This document shows positions 24,860 through 37,214 of a stretch of DNA of 64,000 nucleotides, one piece after another. The DNA is from Chamaecrista fasciculata (taxonomy: Eukaryota; Streptophyta; Magnoliopsida; Fabales; Fabaceae), in contig QANZ01055228.1 of the NCBI GenBank assembly GCA_003254925.1, positions 62,001 to 126,000 of the forward strand, read 5' to 3'. The translations under genes were made by a program, and so were the position numbers. Below the pieces are notes generated by a model. That model had not been told where the DNA came from and did no database searches. It was given only the letters and a program-made list of their open reading frames with translations. Position 1 is the first letter of the stretch; each line of letters begins with the position of its first letter.

Positions 24860-27237
24860 GAGAAAATGAAGGAACACCTATTAATTTTATTTGAAAATTA
24901 TAATAAAATGATAGAAATGAAAGAACTCATTAATTATTTTTTCTAATATAACCCCCAAGAGTATAACATATGATTAAGCTAGAAAGGTAAAATTGTAATC
25001 TTTTAAAGTTAAAAGGGTACAACTGTGATTTAAATTATTAAACTATTATTCTATTTAATCCCCTTAACTCCTCAATTTGTGATTAAACAAATGTTTTTGG
25101 ATAGTTAAAGAGGACTCTAGAAATCTTTTCTTGTTATTCCATTTCATCCTCATTATATTAACTCATCTAAACACAAATCTAATCTAACTAAGATATTTCA
25201 TTCCTCTTTGACCTATTTGTCCAAACTCTTGATGGGCACAACTAACTTTCAATGCTAGCTAGCCATACTTTGTATTATTCTTTTAAGATTTTAGAAAATA
25301 GTTGGATTCACACACACATATATTTATGAAGACAATTAAAGAGAAGGAAAAGTTGATTTTGATTCTTCAATTTAGATTTAAATGACATTTTTTTTTCTTT
25401 AGATTATTTTCAGATCGAAGAGAATAAAGAATTTAATTACATAAAGATCGATATTATATGTAAACTAAATAAGTTGATAAGAATTAAGAATGAATAAGAA
25501 AGGAAGAAAAAAGTAATAATTTGAATTTAAATGAAATAAAATATCAAAACTATATCTCACATGCATCTCTTCCTTTTTTTTTTCTTTCCATCTCATACTT
25601 AATTCAAGCATGCATTTGAATCTAAATTATATATATAGGCTAAAATCTCATTTTAGTCACTAATATTTATCTTAATTTTTGTCTTGGTCCCTATTTTTTT
25701 TTGTTCCATTTCGGTCCTTAAAGTTTTCTTAAAGTACTGGTTTGATCTTTAACTACTGAATATGGTCATATCAGTACTCTTGTTTCAATTTCGAATACAA
25801 TGAAATCAAAATTATGGGTTACTCTTGAGTATTAACGAGTTCTAACTCTGTCCAGTTGGGACGTCGACAAACGAGGTTGAATCGGGTCTGAAAATTAAAT
25901 GAATTACTTATTATTTCATTAAGTTGGTCATATTTCTCACGTTTCAAATTTGAACGTGATAAAATTAAAACTACGGATTACTCTTGAAAATTTTTTTCTC
26001 TATCCAGATAGAATTATTGATAAATGAAGTCAAATAAAACTCCAAAAATTAATTTTATCCCACATATTGAAAAAAAAAATCCTAGCTAATTAATTCCCTT
26101 CTTCCCCTATGTTATTTTCTCCCAAGAGAACCTAAGATTTAGAGATTTTCTATGTATTTCGCTTGGGTCATATTTTTCTCTGAATTTGAAGATCGCTTCA
26201 TCCTATAATGCAATTGATTAGAAACCATATATATGCATGTGTGACAATATTGATTATGAGATAAGAAAAAGAATAGAGATTGATACTTCTTTTCTTTTTC
26301 TTCTAGAAAACGTGGTTAATTTTGATTAGAAATCAAACGACTTTGACATATATATGTATATGAATATGAGATGCCAAACTTAATTAATTATGATGAGAGA
26401 TCAGATGATGATGAGAAGGATGGATAACTCCGCAATTAAGCCAACTGAATGGAAAGAGTCTCAATCACATGGAAAGCAGCTGGTGGGTCATGCAAATCAT
26501 CAGGCTTTTAATTTGTTGAGATCTGTTATACACACATACATTGATAAAATCACAATTAAGTTATTAATCATCTATCTATTATCTATTATTCTACGGTTTA
26601 ATTAAACATAAATTCTTTGTTTGAGTCATCAGGAGGTGGCAAAGTTAGTCCAATAAATTAAAATTAGTGACTCCAGCAGCAAAACTCAAACTCAAGACTT
26701 TATCTTTGTAAATTAAAGAACTTATCATTCCTACTAACCAGTAACCAGTATACATATGTGTGCATGTGTATGTGCACACAAACGCGCTTTTGTGTATTAA
26801 AGAATGGAATTAGGCATCTTTTGGTGGCGTTCTTCAAAAGTTTGTTGCTATATCAAAAACACACAACCTTTGGAAAAAGGGGAAAGGGAAAAGGTTTTGT
26901 GGGAAAAAGCCTGTAAATATCCATACGTACTATTCAAAATAGAAAGGGAACGTTTTAAACACTTATAAGCACCAAAAGCTATTAAGAAAACCTTCTAAAG
27001 ATTTTCATTGCCTTGCCTAGATCGACAGAGTATGCATGGTCATCACCATGTGGGGCAAATTTCCTTATATCCAGTTTTTGTATGCATTATGCAAGTGTGT
27101 GTGCTTGCCTATCCAATTACTGTACAAAGAGATATTTTAAAATATCATACTTTAGTAGTTTTTATGTCACTTTTTTTTTATCAATATATTAAGTTGTACA
27201 ACGAATTAAACATTATATTGCTGCTTGATATCATAAA
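24860..27237. other. Intergenic DNA with one truncated MULE-type arm
   Basis: At 25638-25760 a left arm (GGCTAAAATCTCATTTTAGTC, then GGTCCCT and CGGTCCTTAAAG) is present without a matching right arm. The short open frames at 26390-26605 and 27008-27241 are unrecognised. Confidence 0.4.
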
Positions 27238-27565
27238 TTAAACTTGGGCTAAAGTGCACTTTTGGTCCCATAACTTTGACAAAGATTTCAATTTGGTCCC
27301 ATAACTTTTGAAAACGTCTTACTGTTGGTTCTAATACTGATTTTCATTCATTATCTGCCGCTAAAGATGATCTGACATACTGAGTTGGATGATGACATGG
27401 CAAATATGGGTGAAGTTATAGGACGGATGGAAATCAGCTTGGGACCAACGGTGAGACGTTTTTAGAAGTTATGAGAGCAAAATTACAACAAAAAAAATTA
27501 TGGGACCAAATTGAAATTTTTGCCAAAGTTATGGGGACCAAAAGTGCACTTTAGCCTTAAACTTG
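27238..27565. mobile_element. MULE-like MITE, GGCTAAAGTGCAC ends, exact 9-bp duplication
   Basis: The 310-bp body (27247-27556) has inverted ends GGCTAAAGTGCACTTTTGG and CCAAAAGTGCACTTTAGCC. An exact duplication TTAAACTTG lies at 27238-27246 and 27557-27565. It is non-coding. Confidence 0.92.
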
Positions 27566-28258
27566 TTATCATACTTATGATTAACTAGTGCATGGCACGA
27601 GTGCATTTTAAGTTTAGCTAAAATTTAATATTATACTTGAGGTTTTGGCCACATTTATTGTAGCATTTATAATGGTAGACTATGTATCCATATAGTATTT
27701 AATTAATTCATTCATTCAGGTTAGCTGGATCTCTCTACACCTAATTACTCACTAATTAATATATGCTCTATATTATATATATATATTAATATTATATCAT
27801 GCCAATATATCTATATGGCTAGCTAGCTAGGCCAAAGAAGACAAAATCCATAGCACAAACAGAAAAGAAACAAAAGCAGCTAGCGGGGGGAAATTAAAGA
27901 AGCAGAAAATACATACAGGTCCCCCTCTAGATGATCGATGTGATCATCACTTGCACAATATTGCCACTTTTCTATGTTTTCTAATGTCAAAACATTAAGG
28001 TCAAGTTAGGTTTTCCATAAAAGATCTTGAGAAAACTGATTGGTGCCATAATTTGATATCTAACTTATCTACCTACTGACTTAGATGCTTAATTATATAT
28101 GCTTATGCAATTCATAACCTTATCATTTATTCTTAATTAAGATGTGGCAACAATATATGGTGAGGCTGAGTTGTGGAACCACATTAGTAGAGATTTGGAT
28201 ATGGAACTTAAGTCATATAATTTTTAAATTGTGGCAAGTGATCGAGGTATATTTTATG

Positions 28259-28831
28259 TGTTGGATAGTTTGTAATATTATCAATGTGGTTATTTTGGAT
28301 AAATAAATAAAAGTCTATCTATGATGTATAATTAATTTAATATGGTAATATATTAAATTAATTATGTTTATATGATTGATTTCATCAAAAGACATGAGAA
28401 GTCTTTTCAAAAGGTGTCTATTAATAATTAATAAACATATCCTTTCATTTGAAAAGTTACATCTATCAAGTGGTGTCTTTCAATTACTAATATACGCATC
28501 TTTTGTTATGAAGAGATATAACTTTTAGATAGTGTCTATTAGTAGTTAATAAACACATCTTTCAAATGAAATGACATATCTTATGGATTAGGTCTATTGG
28601 TCAATTATAAATAGTGTTCCAAAACCACACAAGATGTAAGACAATATTTATTATGAAATAGTATGTTAAATTCAATTCATATGCTTTGTTGTATCTTGGA
28701 AGGGGGTTACCTAACTTTCCCCGATGTATAGGCAATCACTCTTTAAGGAAAGTAATTCATCACCCCTCAAAGCCATAAATTAATTTCTATTATTTTCTTC
28801 ATCTCTTTCTTCTATTTTATTATTTCTAACA
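28259..28831 (+). mobile_element. Solo LTR, Copia-like
   Basis: Starts TGTTGGATAG and ends TTTCTAACA, the usual Copia LTR termini. A TATA box (TATAAATAG) lies at 28608-28616, with pyrimidine-rich DNA downstream. ATGTG follows the right end, and the left edge ATG-TG-TTGG allows the same 5-bp duplication if one TG unit was lost. Three roughly 60-bp tandem repeats (28411, 28471 and 28531) containing GTGTCTATTAxTAxTTAAT words sit upstream of the TATA box. No internal retrotransposon sequence adjoins it. Confidence 0.6.
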
Positions 28832-30646
28832 ATGTGTTAATTTTATTTGGTATGTTTTTAAACAAATTCATTTTCACCCTAATATTTTTTTCACATGAAT
28901 TCTTAATAAAATTATAATATAACATTTTATCATATCTTAGTTGCCAAACGCGCGTAGATTTTTCTTTTTTTGAGTTTCAATTTTTAGAAAAAAAAATTAA
29001 ATAAGTTTTATATGAAAATAATAGAGTTATGCAAGACACAATTAGCAAATGAGCTATATATATATACTAGATATTTTGAATTAGTATATGATTTAAACTC
29101 CCCCATATATCAATGAATACCAGCAAAATTTAATTTGAAGAAAACCACACAAGTGCCTGATTGAATAGCCAGGCAAACGTAGAATTATAGAAAAAATGAG
29201 AAAGTTGGTACAGATGGTGATGTGAATAAAGAAGATTTTCATTAATTGTGAATCATGCTTGTTTTAGGTACGATTAAGATTTCTTTATACATGGGGTTGA
29301 CATATACACAAATGTTGTTTGAAAAAAGTACGTACCAATCCGTATGTAGGCTCAGGCTGGATATCATTAAAAAATTAAAGTAAAATATAATGTATTATAA
29401 ACCGAGTAAAATGTGTAAAGAAAGAAAATAGAGACACAAAATTAAGGAATATCCACAACCCAAGTCTCAAACAAGGCTAAAACTTAGATTTGAATTCCTG
29501 GTTTTTTCGTATAAAATCGAGACCTTATAACATGACCTATTTAGGGTCCTTGATCTTTTCAAACCCAGTTTTTTCGATCCAAACTCAACTATGAATTCCC
29601 ACTTTTCAAATCGAGACCTTATAACATGACCTATTTAGGATAGCTAAGACCATCCCACTTTTCATAGATTTTTCCCTCAACTATTTGTCCTTAAACTTGA
29701 TTTCCCATAAAGTTGGGGATTTCAACCGTTCAAATTAAAATCCTTTGATTTGACTCTTATTGCTTCTTTTTTCAATTATATTTTAGGATAAATTACATTT
29801 TAGTATTTTATAGTTTGATCTTATTTTATTTTGGTACCATGTAATTTAAAAAGTAACATTCTGATACCATGTGGTATTATTCATTAACACTTTAGTACTC
29901 TGAGCTTTAGATCCGTTAGAAAATTAAAAGAACTTGGAATTTTGGGATTATTTCATAAATTTAACAAACTTTTGGAAAATGAGGCTGCAATTTTAGAACG
30001 CCTAAAAATATTTAAATCTCTTCAAATCAGTCCTTAAAAGTATAAACTTCTAGAAATATAATTTCTTGACAAAATTTGTTTTGTTAGATTCGTTGCAATG
30101 AGTGAATTTTAGATATACAATTTATGTTTGAAAACTATATCTCTATAATATCCAAAAATATAATGTTTTTGAACATGTACTGCATGCAACTCTCCATCGT
30201 CATTTTTCTCCTCTTAATTTCAGACTACAATTGAACCTCTAATCATATTTAGCCACCCTATCTAAATGCTTGAGAAAAAGACATAAGAAGAAGAATTGGA
30301 GTTCTGCATATCTCAAAAAGATTATCCATAAGTCAAGGCCAGATGGGCAATGAATTCCTTAATTGATATTATTATTTATGATTTTTCATTTATAGATAAT
30401 TAATTATATGTATAAGATAAATAAAATTATAAATAATTTAAACAGATCAACTATCAAAATATAGTATAACATAAATTTATTGGACTTGGATTTGCGTCAT
30501 CATCAGTGTCGTTCATAGAAGACTAGGGGACAAAGTGGCTAAATTTTTGTTTTTGGTCAGATAGTGGCAATCTTTTTCAAAAGAATAATAAACCTATTGT
30601 CTTCTCAAAGAGTGTAAGACTTGTGGAATATTATTGAAGAAAATAA
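28832..30646. other. Intergenic DNA with a diverged MULE fragment
   Basis: At 29786-30000 there is a diverged copy of the GGGTAAATTACACTTTGG element end (also at 17734 and 35221). The rest is AT-rich and unrecognised. Confidence 0.4.
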
Positions 30647-31064
30647 GTCAAAACTTTATTTTGGTCCTTAATATTTACTCTAAATTTGTTCTGGTCCTTA
30701 ATATTTTTTAATAGTTCCATTTAGGTCCTTAATATTTTGAAAACTGGACCGGTTTATTGCCTGGTTCAATGTTTTGACCAAATCACACATTTTGATAACT
30801 TCATGAAATGAGAGACTCACTTTTGGGCATTTAACTTCATTTTTCGATGACCCCAATTAAGATAAGAAAGAATTTATCAAGAGCAACTCGCATATTCAAT
30901 TTCATTATATTCGGACTTGAAACGAGATAAATATGATCATATTCAGTTGTCAGAGACTATAATAGAACTGTCGAAAAATATTAAGGACCAAATTAAAATA
31001 AAAATATATTAAGAATTAAAATAGAATTTGAGATAAATATTAGGGATAAAATGAAATTTTGACC
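30647..31064. mobile_element. MULE-like MITE, GTCAAAACTTTATTTTGG ends
   Basis: The left arm GTCAAAACTTTATTTTGGTCC and the right arm AGGGATAAAATGAAATTTTGACC are complementary, with repeated GGTCCTTAATATT words. Flanks AGAAAATAA and AGAAAAAAT are only weakly similar, so the target duplication is uncertain. It carries the internal GGACTTGAAACGAGATAAATATGATC-type segment shared with other MITEs here. Confidence 0.55.
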
Positions 31065-31440
31065 GAGAAAAAATATAGTACACATAGAAACAAAGAGACA
31101 GATGAGATCTAACACATGTTGGAGAATTTTGAGAATTTTGGGGATTGATACATTAACTTGAGGATTTGATTTAGGTAATTGGTCATCTTCAATTTGTTTA
31201 GCCTCTTGATGGAAATTATAAAAAATACATTTTATTAATTTATTTCTCTGTCATACAAATCTATGTACACTGTTACCCAGTTTTTGACCTTTTTGTTTAA
31301 ACCACGTACCTGGAAGCTGGAATCGAGAAAGCACAGACAAACATAAAAGAGGAAAAGATAGATCATAGATATCACATTATTATCTTCATTCATTAATCCA
31401 CACGAACGTTGGACATATTTCAGCTTTTTTTTTTTTTTTC

Positions 31441-31698
31441 NNNNNNNNNNNNNNNNNNNNNNNNNNNNNNNNNNNNNNNNNNNNNNNNNNNNNNNNNNNN
31501 NNNNNNNNNNNNNNNNNNNNNNNNNNNNNNNNNNNNNNNNNNNNNNNNNNNNNNNNNNNNNNNNNNNNNNNNNNNNNNNNNNNNNNNNNNNNNNNNNNNN
31601 NNNNNNNNNNNNNNNNNNNNNNNNNNNNNNNNNNNNNNNNNNNNNNNNNNNNNNNNNNNNNNNNNNNNNNNNNNNNNNNNNNNNNNNNNNNNNNNNNN
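31441..31698. other. Assembly gap, 258 N
   Basis: Run of N preceded by a T-run. Open frames across it are artefacts. Confidence 0.98.
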
Positions 31699-32454
31699 TA
31701 TTTATTTTAATATATTTTTTAGTGAATATTGATATCTACTATATTTATTTATAATATATGTTTTTTTTGTGACGATATATGTTATTTTTAATTAATATAT
31801 TATGTGAGTACTAATATTAGATATATTTTATTTATTCACTCATATCAGATAAATATAAGATATAATATGCCATAAATTTATCAAAATCATTTTCCATCTT
31901 CAGATTTTACAAATAGTCAAATATTATACTTGGGCCTAAACTTTTAAAAAATATATTCTTTTTTGCAACTACAACTACAAAAAAATAAAAAAAGTACATC
32001 ATAGAAAATAAATGTATTTTTAAATTATTTTAATATATATTTTTATAATTTCTTATACTTCTTATATTTCAACACATAAAGTTAACAAAATATTATATTT
32101 TTATATATAGAAATAGATATTTATTATTATATTATAAAAATAGTACAAGCCAAAAGTAAAATATTTTCTATCTGTTGAGTTTAAGTTTTTTATTAGAATA
32201 TAAATATCTTAATCATTCTTAAACATAACATGAACACTTGCGCTTATCTATACTATATTATATGTGGGTGGAGCCTTCTGGTTGTCCTCCCACTTATACT
32301 AAGATAAAAATATTATATGTAATTAAAATAAAAAGAAATTTATTATTTGGTCTCTCATTTTTTACTGAGTCAATGATTTAGTCCATAATTTATTTTATAT
32401 ACATATTTGCATCCCCTGATATTATAATAAAGGAAAAAGTTAATTCTCTCCCAT

Positions 32455-32645
32455 TGGAATATATTGTTTATTTTTGGGTTACCCAAGGTATCCCATAACG
32501 TGATAGGCCCATGACTGATTCTTCGCAGATCTGTGTTTCATTTAAGGATATGTCGTTGGCCAATCGGTTGCTGCATACAAAAGGTGAGATTTGAACTCCC
32601 GACACTTGCTTAAACGACATAGTGAACTCAATCACTAGACCAATC
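32455..32645 (-). mobile_element. tRNA-derived SINE-like element
   Basis: On the minus strand it begins TTGGTCTAGTGATTGAG (A-box-like) and then has GGGAGTTCAAATCTCAC (B-box-like). A conserved body follows (GCAGCAACCGATTGGCC). The target duplication was not identified, so the limits are approximate. Confidence 0.5.
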
Positions 32646-32879
32646 AAATTTTGTTAATATATTGTTTATTTTTATTAAATTATTATTTATCATTCTGTTG
32701 AAGGTGTGTAACAATAAATTTGTTTTACTATATAATAATGACAATAATTGAGTCAGAGACGGACAAGGAATGTCTAGTTTTTCTCCATTGTTATCTAATT
32801 CCTATGTCAAAGTGCACTTCACACTCTCATCTTTCTCCCTTTTTCTCTTGCCTTAGATAATAGTGGATAACTGAATACC

Positions 32880-33683
32880 CTTACATATAGGGGTGTTCGT
32901 TGGGCGGTTTGGGCGGTTTTAAGTGGTCTTTCAAACCGAACCGCTCGCATCGGTTTAGAGAAAACTCAAACCGTTCGGTTTGAAAAAAAATATCAAACCA
33001 AACCAAACCAAACCAATCAAATGGCGGTTTTAGCGGTTCGGTTTGGGCGGTTTGACTTTTAATTACTATTAATTTTATAATAAATATATATATATTAGAT
33101 CAATCGAAATAGAACCTTGAACAATCAAAATTAAAAAAAGAAAAAAGAGTTACATGATTATTTGCATGCATATATATATATATAAAAGATTATAGTATGA
33201 GTGTGTGTGATTTGTAAAATTAAAAGGCAGTGTGTAATCTAAATGGAAGCAATTAATTAGAAGGAGAGAGTTATATAATAATAATATATATATATAATTT
33301 ATTATATATGGTTTATGTAATACGTATTCAGTAGGAAGAAGTGAATAGATGAATGGAGTGAATCACAATGGTGTGGCTCAGAATGGAAAAAGGATGTGCT
33401 CCCCAACTGGCCCAACGCACCCTTCCCTAATTTGCAAGCCTTATAGCGTATTCATGCATATAAATTATATTATTTATATATATGGATTCATGGTAGTAAA
33501 ACGTGCGGTTTGGTTCGGTTTGATAGAGGATCAAACCGCCACCGAACCGAACCGCCCAAAAATAACAAAAATGAAACCAAACCAAACCATTTGAATGTCG
33601 GTTTTGTTGCGGTTTGGTTCGGTTTGGTTCGGTTTAGTTCGGTTCAATCGGTTTGGTTCGGTTTGGTTCGGTTTAGTTACATA
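32880..33683. mobile_element. hAT-like element, TAGGGGTGTTCG family, right terminus missing
   Basis: The left end TAGGGGTGTTCGTTGGGCGG at 32888 matches the 20449 element, and both sides carry GGTTTGGTTCGG arrays. The expected GAACACCCCTA at the right is absent, yet flanks CTTACATA (32880-32887) and GTTACATA (33676-33683) match at 7 of 8 bases. It looks like an inserted element that later lost its right terminal repeat. Confidence 0.7.
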
Positions 33684-34012
33684 TCCTAATATTTTTCAAC
33701 GAATTATAGTTACAGAGATCACATATGTTAGAATTTACGTTGATTTTCTAAAATTGAAGCTGGTGGAAACTGGTTCAATATATAATAGGATGAAGAGTCC
33801 TTACCCTCCAAAAATATAATGGAATGATCTACAGAATAAAAAATGAATTTTATCCAAGGAGTTAAAATCTTAATAGATAAAAACAAGAATAGGAGTTGAT
33901 TTTATTGGCTGCTTTTGTATATATTTAAAGATGACAAAAATATAATTTTTTAAAATCCAATGATAGAGTACACTGTAATACTTAATTCATGATTATATCT
34001 ATGTGATAACCA

Positions 34013-34343
34013 CTATGATGGATACTGACACGGACACGGGACACGGACACAGCGACACGTCAAACTCTCAAAATTACGCGACACGACACGGCATATATTT
34101 ATATATATAAATAATTAAATATTCATAATTTTTAATAAAAAATTTAAAAATTACAATTTCTATTCATAATATATGTCATATATATTATTATTTTCTCTTG
34201 TATGTCATGTTAAAGTTACCAAAAATTAATTTATATTCTAAAATTTATGAATATGTGTCGTGTCGGTGTCGTACGAGTGTCGGACACTGACACGTGTCTG
34301 ACACGGCGACACGCCCCCAAAATGAAGTGTCCATGCTTCATAG
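34013..34343. mobile_element. MITE, CTATGAAGCATGGACAC family, second copy
   Basis: About 331 bp, very similar along its length to 2054-2399 and in the same orientation. The right end GTGTCCATGCTTCATAG is intact. The left end has a small deletion (CTATGATGGATACTGAC). The next MITE begins only six bases beyond its right end. Confidence 0.8.
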
Positions 34344-34348
34344 GTTTC

Positions 34349-34820
34349 GACTAAAACTCCATTTTGGTCGCCCCTTAGATTTCTCTTCTCATTTTGATCT
34401 CTCACAATTTATTTTGTCATCAATTTTAGTCTCTTTATCTAGCTCTTTACTAAATTGATTACATAATGACCTTAATTGAGAATATAATACTATTAGTTGA
34501 TACAATGACATCTTAATTGTCACGTAGACATATTTTTTATTATTAAAGTTACTCATCATAAGTGGTTTTCTAAATTTTTAAAATTTTTAGATTTTTTACA
34601 AATTTGTTTTATTTATATATAAAAAAATTTTGTATTAGTTAAAACATTACATTATATCATTAATTAATGATATTATATCTTCAATTAACAATATTATATC
34701 TTTTTTTCATAAATTTAGTTAAATATAAGATAGAGGGACTAAAATGGATAACAAAATAATTTGTGAGGGACGAAATTGAAAAAACACTAATATGTAAAGG
34801 ACCAAAATAGGGTTCTAGTC
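34349..34820. mobile_element. MULE-like MITE, GACTAAAACTCCATTTTGG ends
   Basis: Complementary ends GACTAAAACTCCATTTTGG and CCAAAATAGGGTTCTAGTC, with inner arms of CTCTCACAATTTATTTTG type. The 9-bp duplication is not clean (left flank ends TAGGTTTC, right flank has TTAGTTTC). Confidence 0.65.
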
Positions 34821-35220
34821 TTTTAGTTTCCTACCAATGCAAATTAGTGTACTATATAGTTGCATCATACATATATTCATCAAATCAGAGATTTTCTTTG
34901 CCTGAGTTTTCCTTAATGAAATTCTCTAAACACATACATCAGCTACCACCGTCTTGTCCTATGTGAACATGGTATGCGCGACCCTTAGGAACACTATTCC
35001 CAAGTCCGTAGTTTACTGCCAAGTGCGTGAGGCTAAACGCAGCTTGCTGGACCATTTCTTTACAGAGTTGGGAAAGAGAGAGGTAAGCCTCTTTATTTTA
35101 TCATTTAAGTTTTCTTGTCAAAGATTACAGTAGGCATGTCAGATGAAAATGAGCAAAAGGATAGGCTTCCTTTTCTATTTGTTGCATTATTTTAAGTTTT
35201 AACTGTCTTTATTTTTTTAA

Positions 35221-35441
35221 GGGTAAATTACACTTTGGTACCCCGTGGTTTGACCCTATTTCACTTTGGTACCCTGTGGTTTGAAACCTGACACTTTGGT
35301 ACCCTGTGGTATTCTCTATTAACACTTTGGTACCCTTGGGAGCTGATTTGTAATTTTAACCATAAAAAATTTTGCACAAATTACATATTGACCCCAAAAA
35401 TTTTTTAAAGTTTTCATTTTAGTCCATAGATAATATGTATT
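35221..35441. mobile_element. Partial MULE-like element, GGGTAAATTACACTTTGG end
   Basis: Closely similar to 17734-17960. It stops at the isolated N at 35442, beyond which lies part of an unrelated MITE. Either truncation or an assembly join would explain this. Confidence 0.55.
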
Positions 35442-35442
35442 N

Positions 35443-35637
35443 AAAGATAATGACACATATGACATATATTATGAATAGATATTATAATTTTAAAGTTTTC
35501 ATCAAAATATTTGGATTTTTAATTATTTTTATATATATAAATATATGCCGTGTCGTGTCATGTAAGTTTAAGAATTTGACGTGTCGGTGTGTCCGTGTTC
35601 GTGCCGTGTCCCATGTCCGTGTCAGTGTCCATGCTTC
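35443..35637. mobile_element. MITE, CTATGAAGCATGGACAC family, truncated inverted copy
   Basis: The family's left terminus appears in reverse (GTCAGTGTCCATGCTTCATA at the right edge), preceded by GTGTCGTGTCATG-type repeats and the AT-rich core. The other half is missing at the N. Confidence 0.7.
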
Positions 35638-35993
35638 ATAACATCAATTACTGTAAAAAAGAATTGACACAAAACAATCATATATTAACAAACATATTTA
35701 TTTTGAATATTGTTTTAAAATATTATGTGTGAATATCCGCAATACAATCACAAATCATTAGGCTTGATTGGTTGCTTTACTTCATGTTTTCATTTTTAAT
35801 GAAAATAGAAAATATCACTGAAAATTATAATTATTTAAATTGACATAATTTAAATACAAATAAGAATAAATTTTTGATTTTATTGAACAAACATTTTTTT
35901 TAAATGTTGAGAATTTAAAAATGAAAAGAGAAAATGAACATTTTCTTCTTCAATCTACATGAATATGTAATTAATAACCTTGATCGATTAACT

Positions 35994-36138
35994 TAGCTAC
36001 AACCCTAACCGCCGATAATTCTCTCTTCCTTTCCTCTTACTCCACACATACAACTTTGCGTCAATGTCGAGTTGCCGTCATTTTCAACGGTGATAACCCT
36101 TCTCTTTTTTGTTGGGCAGTGTTGAAAACCCCCATGAG

Positions 36139-36219
<81 letters not shown>

Positions 36220-36757
36220 ATGAGAGTGTTACTTTCTTTGTAGAGTTTTGTGGCGGCGGCGTTCTGCGGCGGGGACTCTAGACTAGACATTCTACAACGG
36301 CTTCTGACTTTCATGGCGGCTTCCTGGTTTGGTTTTGGTTTTTTAGTGCTTTTCCATGACGTCGTTTTGTTTTATCATTTTAATATTGTTTCTTTAAGTA
36401 TGATTATGTCTTTATTTAGAACAGTTATTGGAGTTGTCCGTTGTCCTGATTGGAAGTGTTTGTCTTTTTTAGATGACATTATTTATGTTTCTAGTTTTTT
36501 AGATGGTTGTAGCTTTAGTTGGATCCCTAAATCCGCTAACTTGTCAGTTGATTGTCTTGTCAATTTGTTTGAAACGAGGATGGGTCCTCTTGGATGGGTT
36601 GTAAACCCCCCATCTTGTTAGTTGATATCCTGTCTAGTGTTGTAGTTTATGCTAGGGAGAGGCTGACTATTTTTACTTTGTGTTAGTTTGTACTTTGTTT
36701 GACTTTGCCTTACTTTTGAATGAATTATGTTTCAAGTAAAAAAAAAAATAGCTACAA
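35994..36757 (+). mobile_element. Non-autonomous LINE-tail element, copy B, with target duplication
   Basis: Body 36003-36748. The leader resembles copy A, then comes a long (CT)n run at 36143-36217 and TTTATGAGAGTGTT. The LINE RNase H-like tail follows (SFSWIPKSANLSVDCLVNL, RMGPLGWV), ending in AATGAATTATGTTTCAAG and poly-A. TAGCTACAA is duplicated exactly at 35994-36002 and 36749-36757. Relative to copy A it carries extra sequence upstream of the RNase H part, including a WFGFGF-type segment. A stop follows NPPSC, so its frame is shorter. Confidence 0.82.
36143..36217. repeat. (CT)n microsatellite inside LINE-tail copy B
   Basis: About 37 CT units. The other copies have a much shorter CT box at the same place, so this is an expansion after insertion. 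Confidence 0.95.
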
Positions 36758-36875
36758 TCACTTGATTGTTTTCCATACATATTAATGTAAATACATATAT
36801 TTGTGTCATTAAACTTTTAAGATCTACCGATAAACAAAGGCTTTAAATGATTATATATACAACACAAACAAGTTC

Positions 36876-37214
36876 AATAATATTATTAATCTCAGCCGCG
36901 ATTGTCTCTTCGCCTTTCCCTACACCTTTACTCTTCTAGATCTGGCTGCACGGGGATGAGTTTAAAATGTTTGCTGACAATACATTTAGTGATTATATGT
37001 ATCATCAGGATTTATTCTATATAGGATTTATTAGTTCTCAATATTTCTTTTATATAGGACTTATTTTTGTGTCTATTTTGTCCTCAAGTTCAACAATGTT
37101 TACATTTATGCTTCATCTGTTGTATTAGTTTTGAAATTCTAACGTTTATAAGTGCTGTTTGACTTTCATATAATATAATTTGTTAGTTTCCTATAAAAAA
37201 TAATAATATTATTA
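36876..37214 (+). mobile_element. Retroposed sequence of unknown origin
   Basis: The body at 36889-37201 is bounded by an exact 13-bp direct repeat AATAATATTATTA (36876-36888 and 37202-37214) and ends in a short A-run. Its 5' part is GC-richer (CAGCCGCGATTGTC, TCTGGCTGCACGGGGATG), like an mRNA leader. It may be a 5'-truncated LINE or a processed transcript. No protein similarity was recognised, and the low-complexity repeat could be coincidental. Confidence 0.5.

Noticed and set aside
33349..33819. Open frames with repeated FGSVWFGL wording
   Set aside because: Translation of the GGTTTGGTTCGG array of a hAT-like element. The same applies to the GLGWVGLG frames near 43259-43479.
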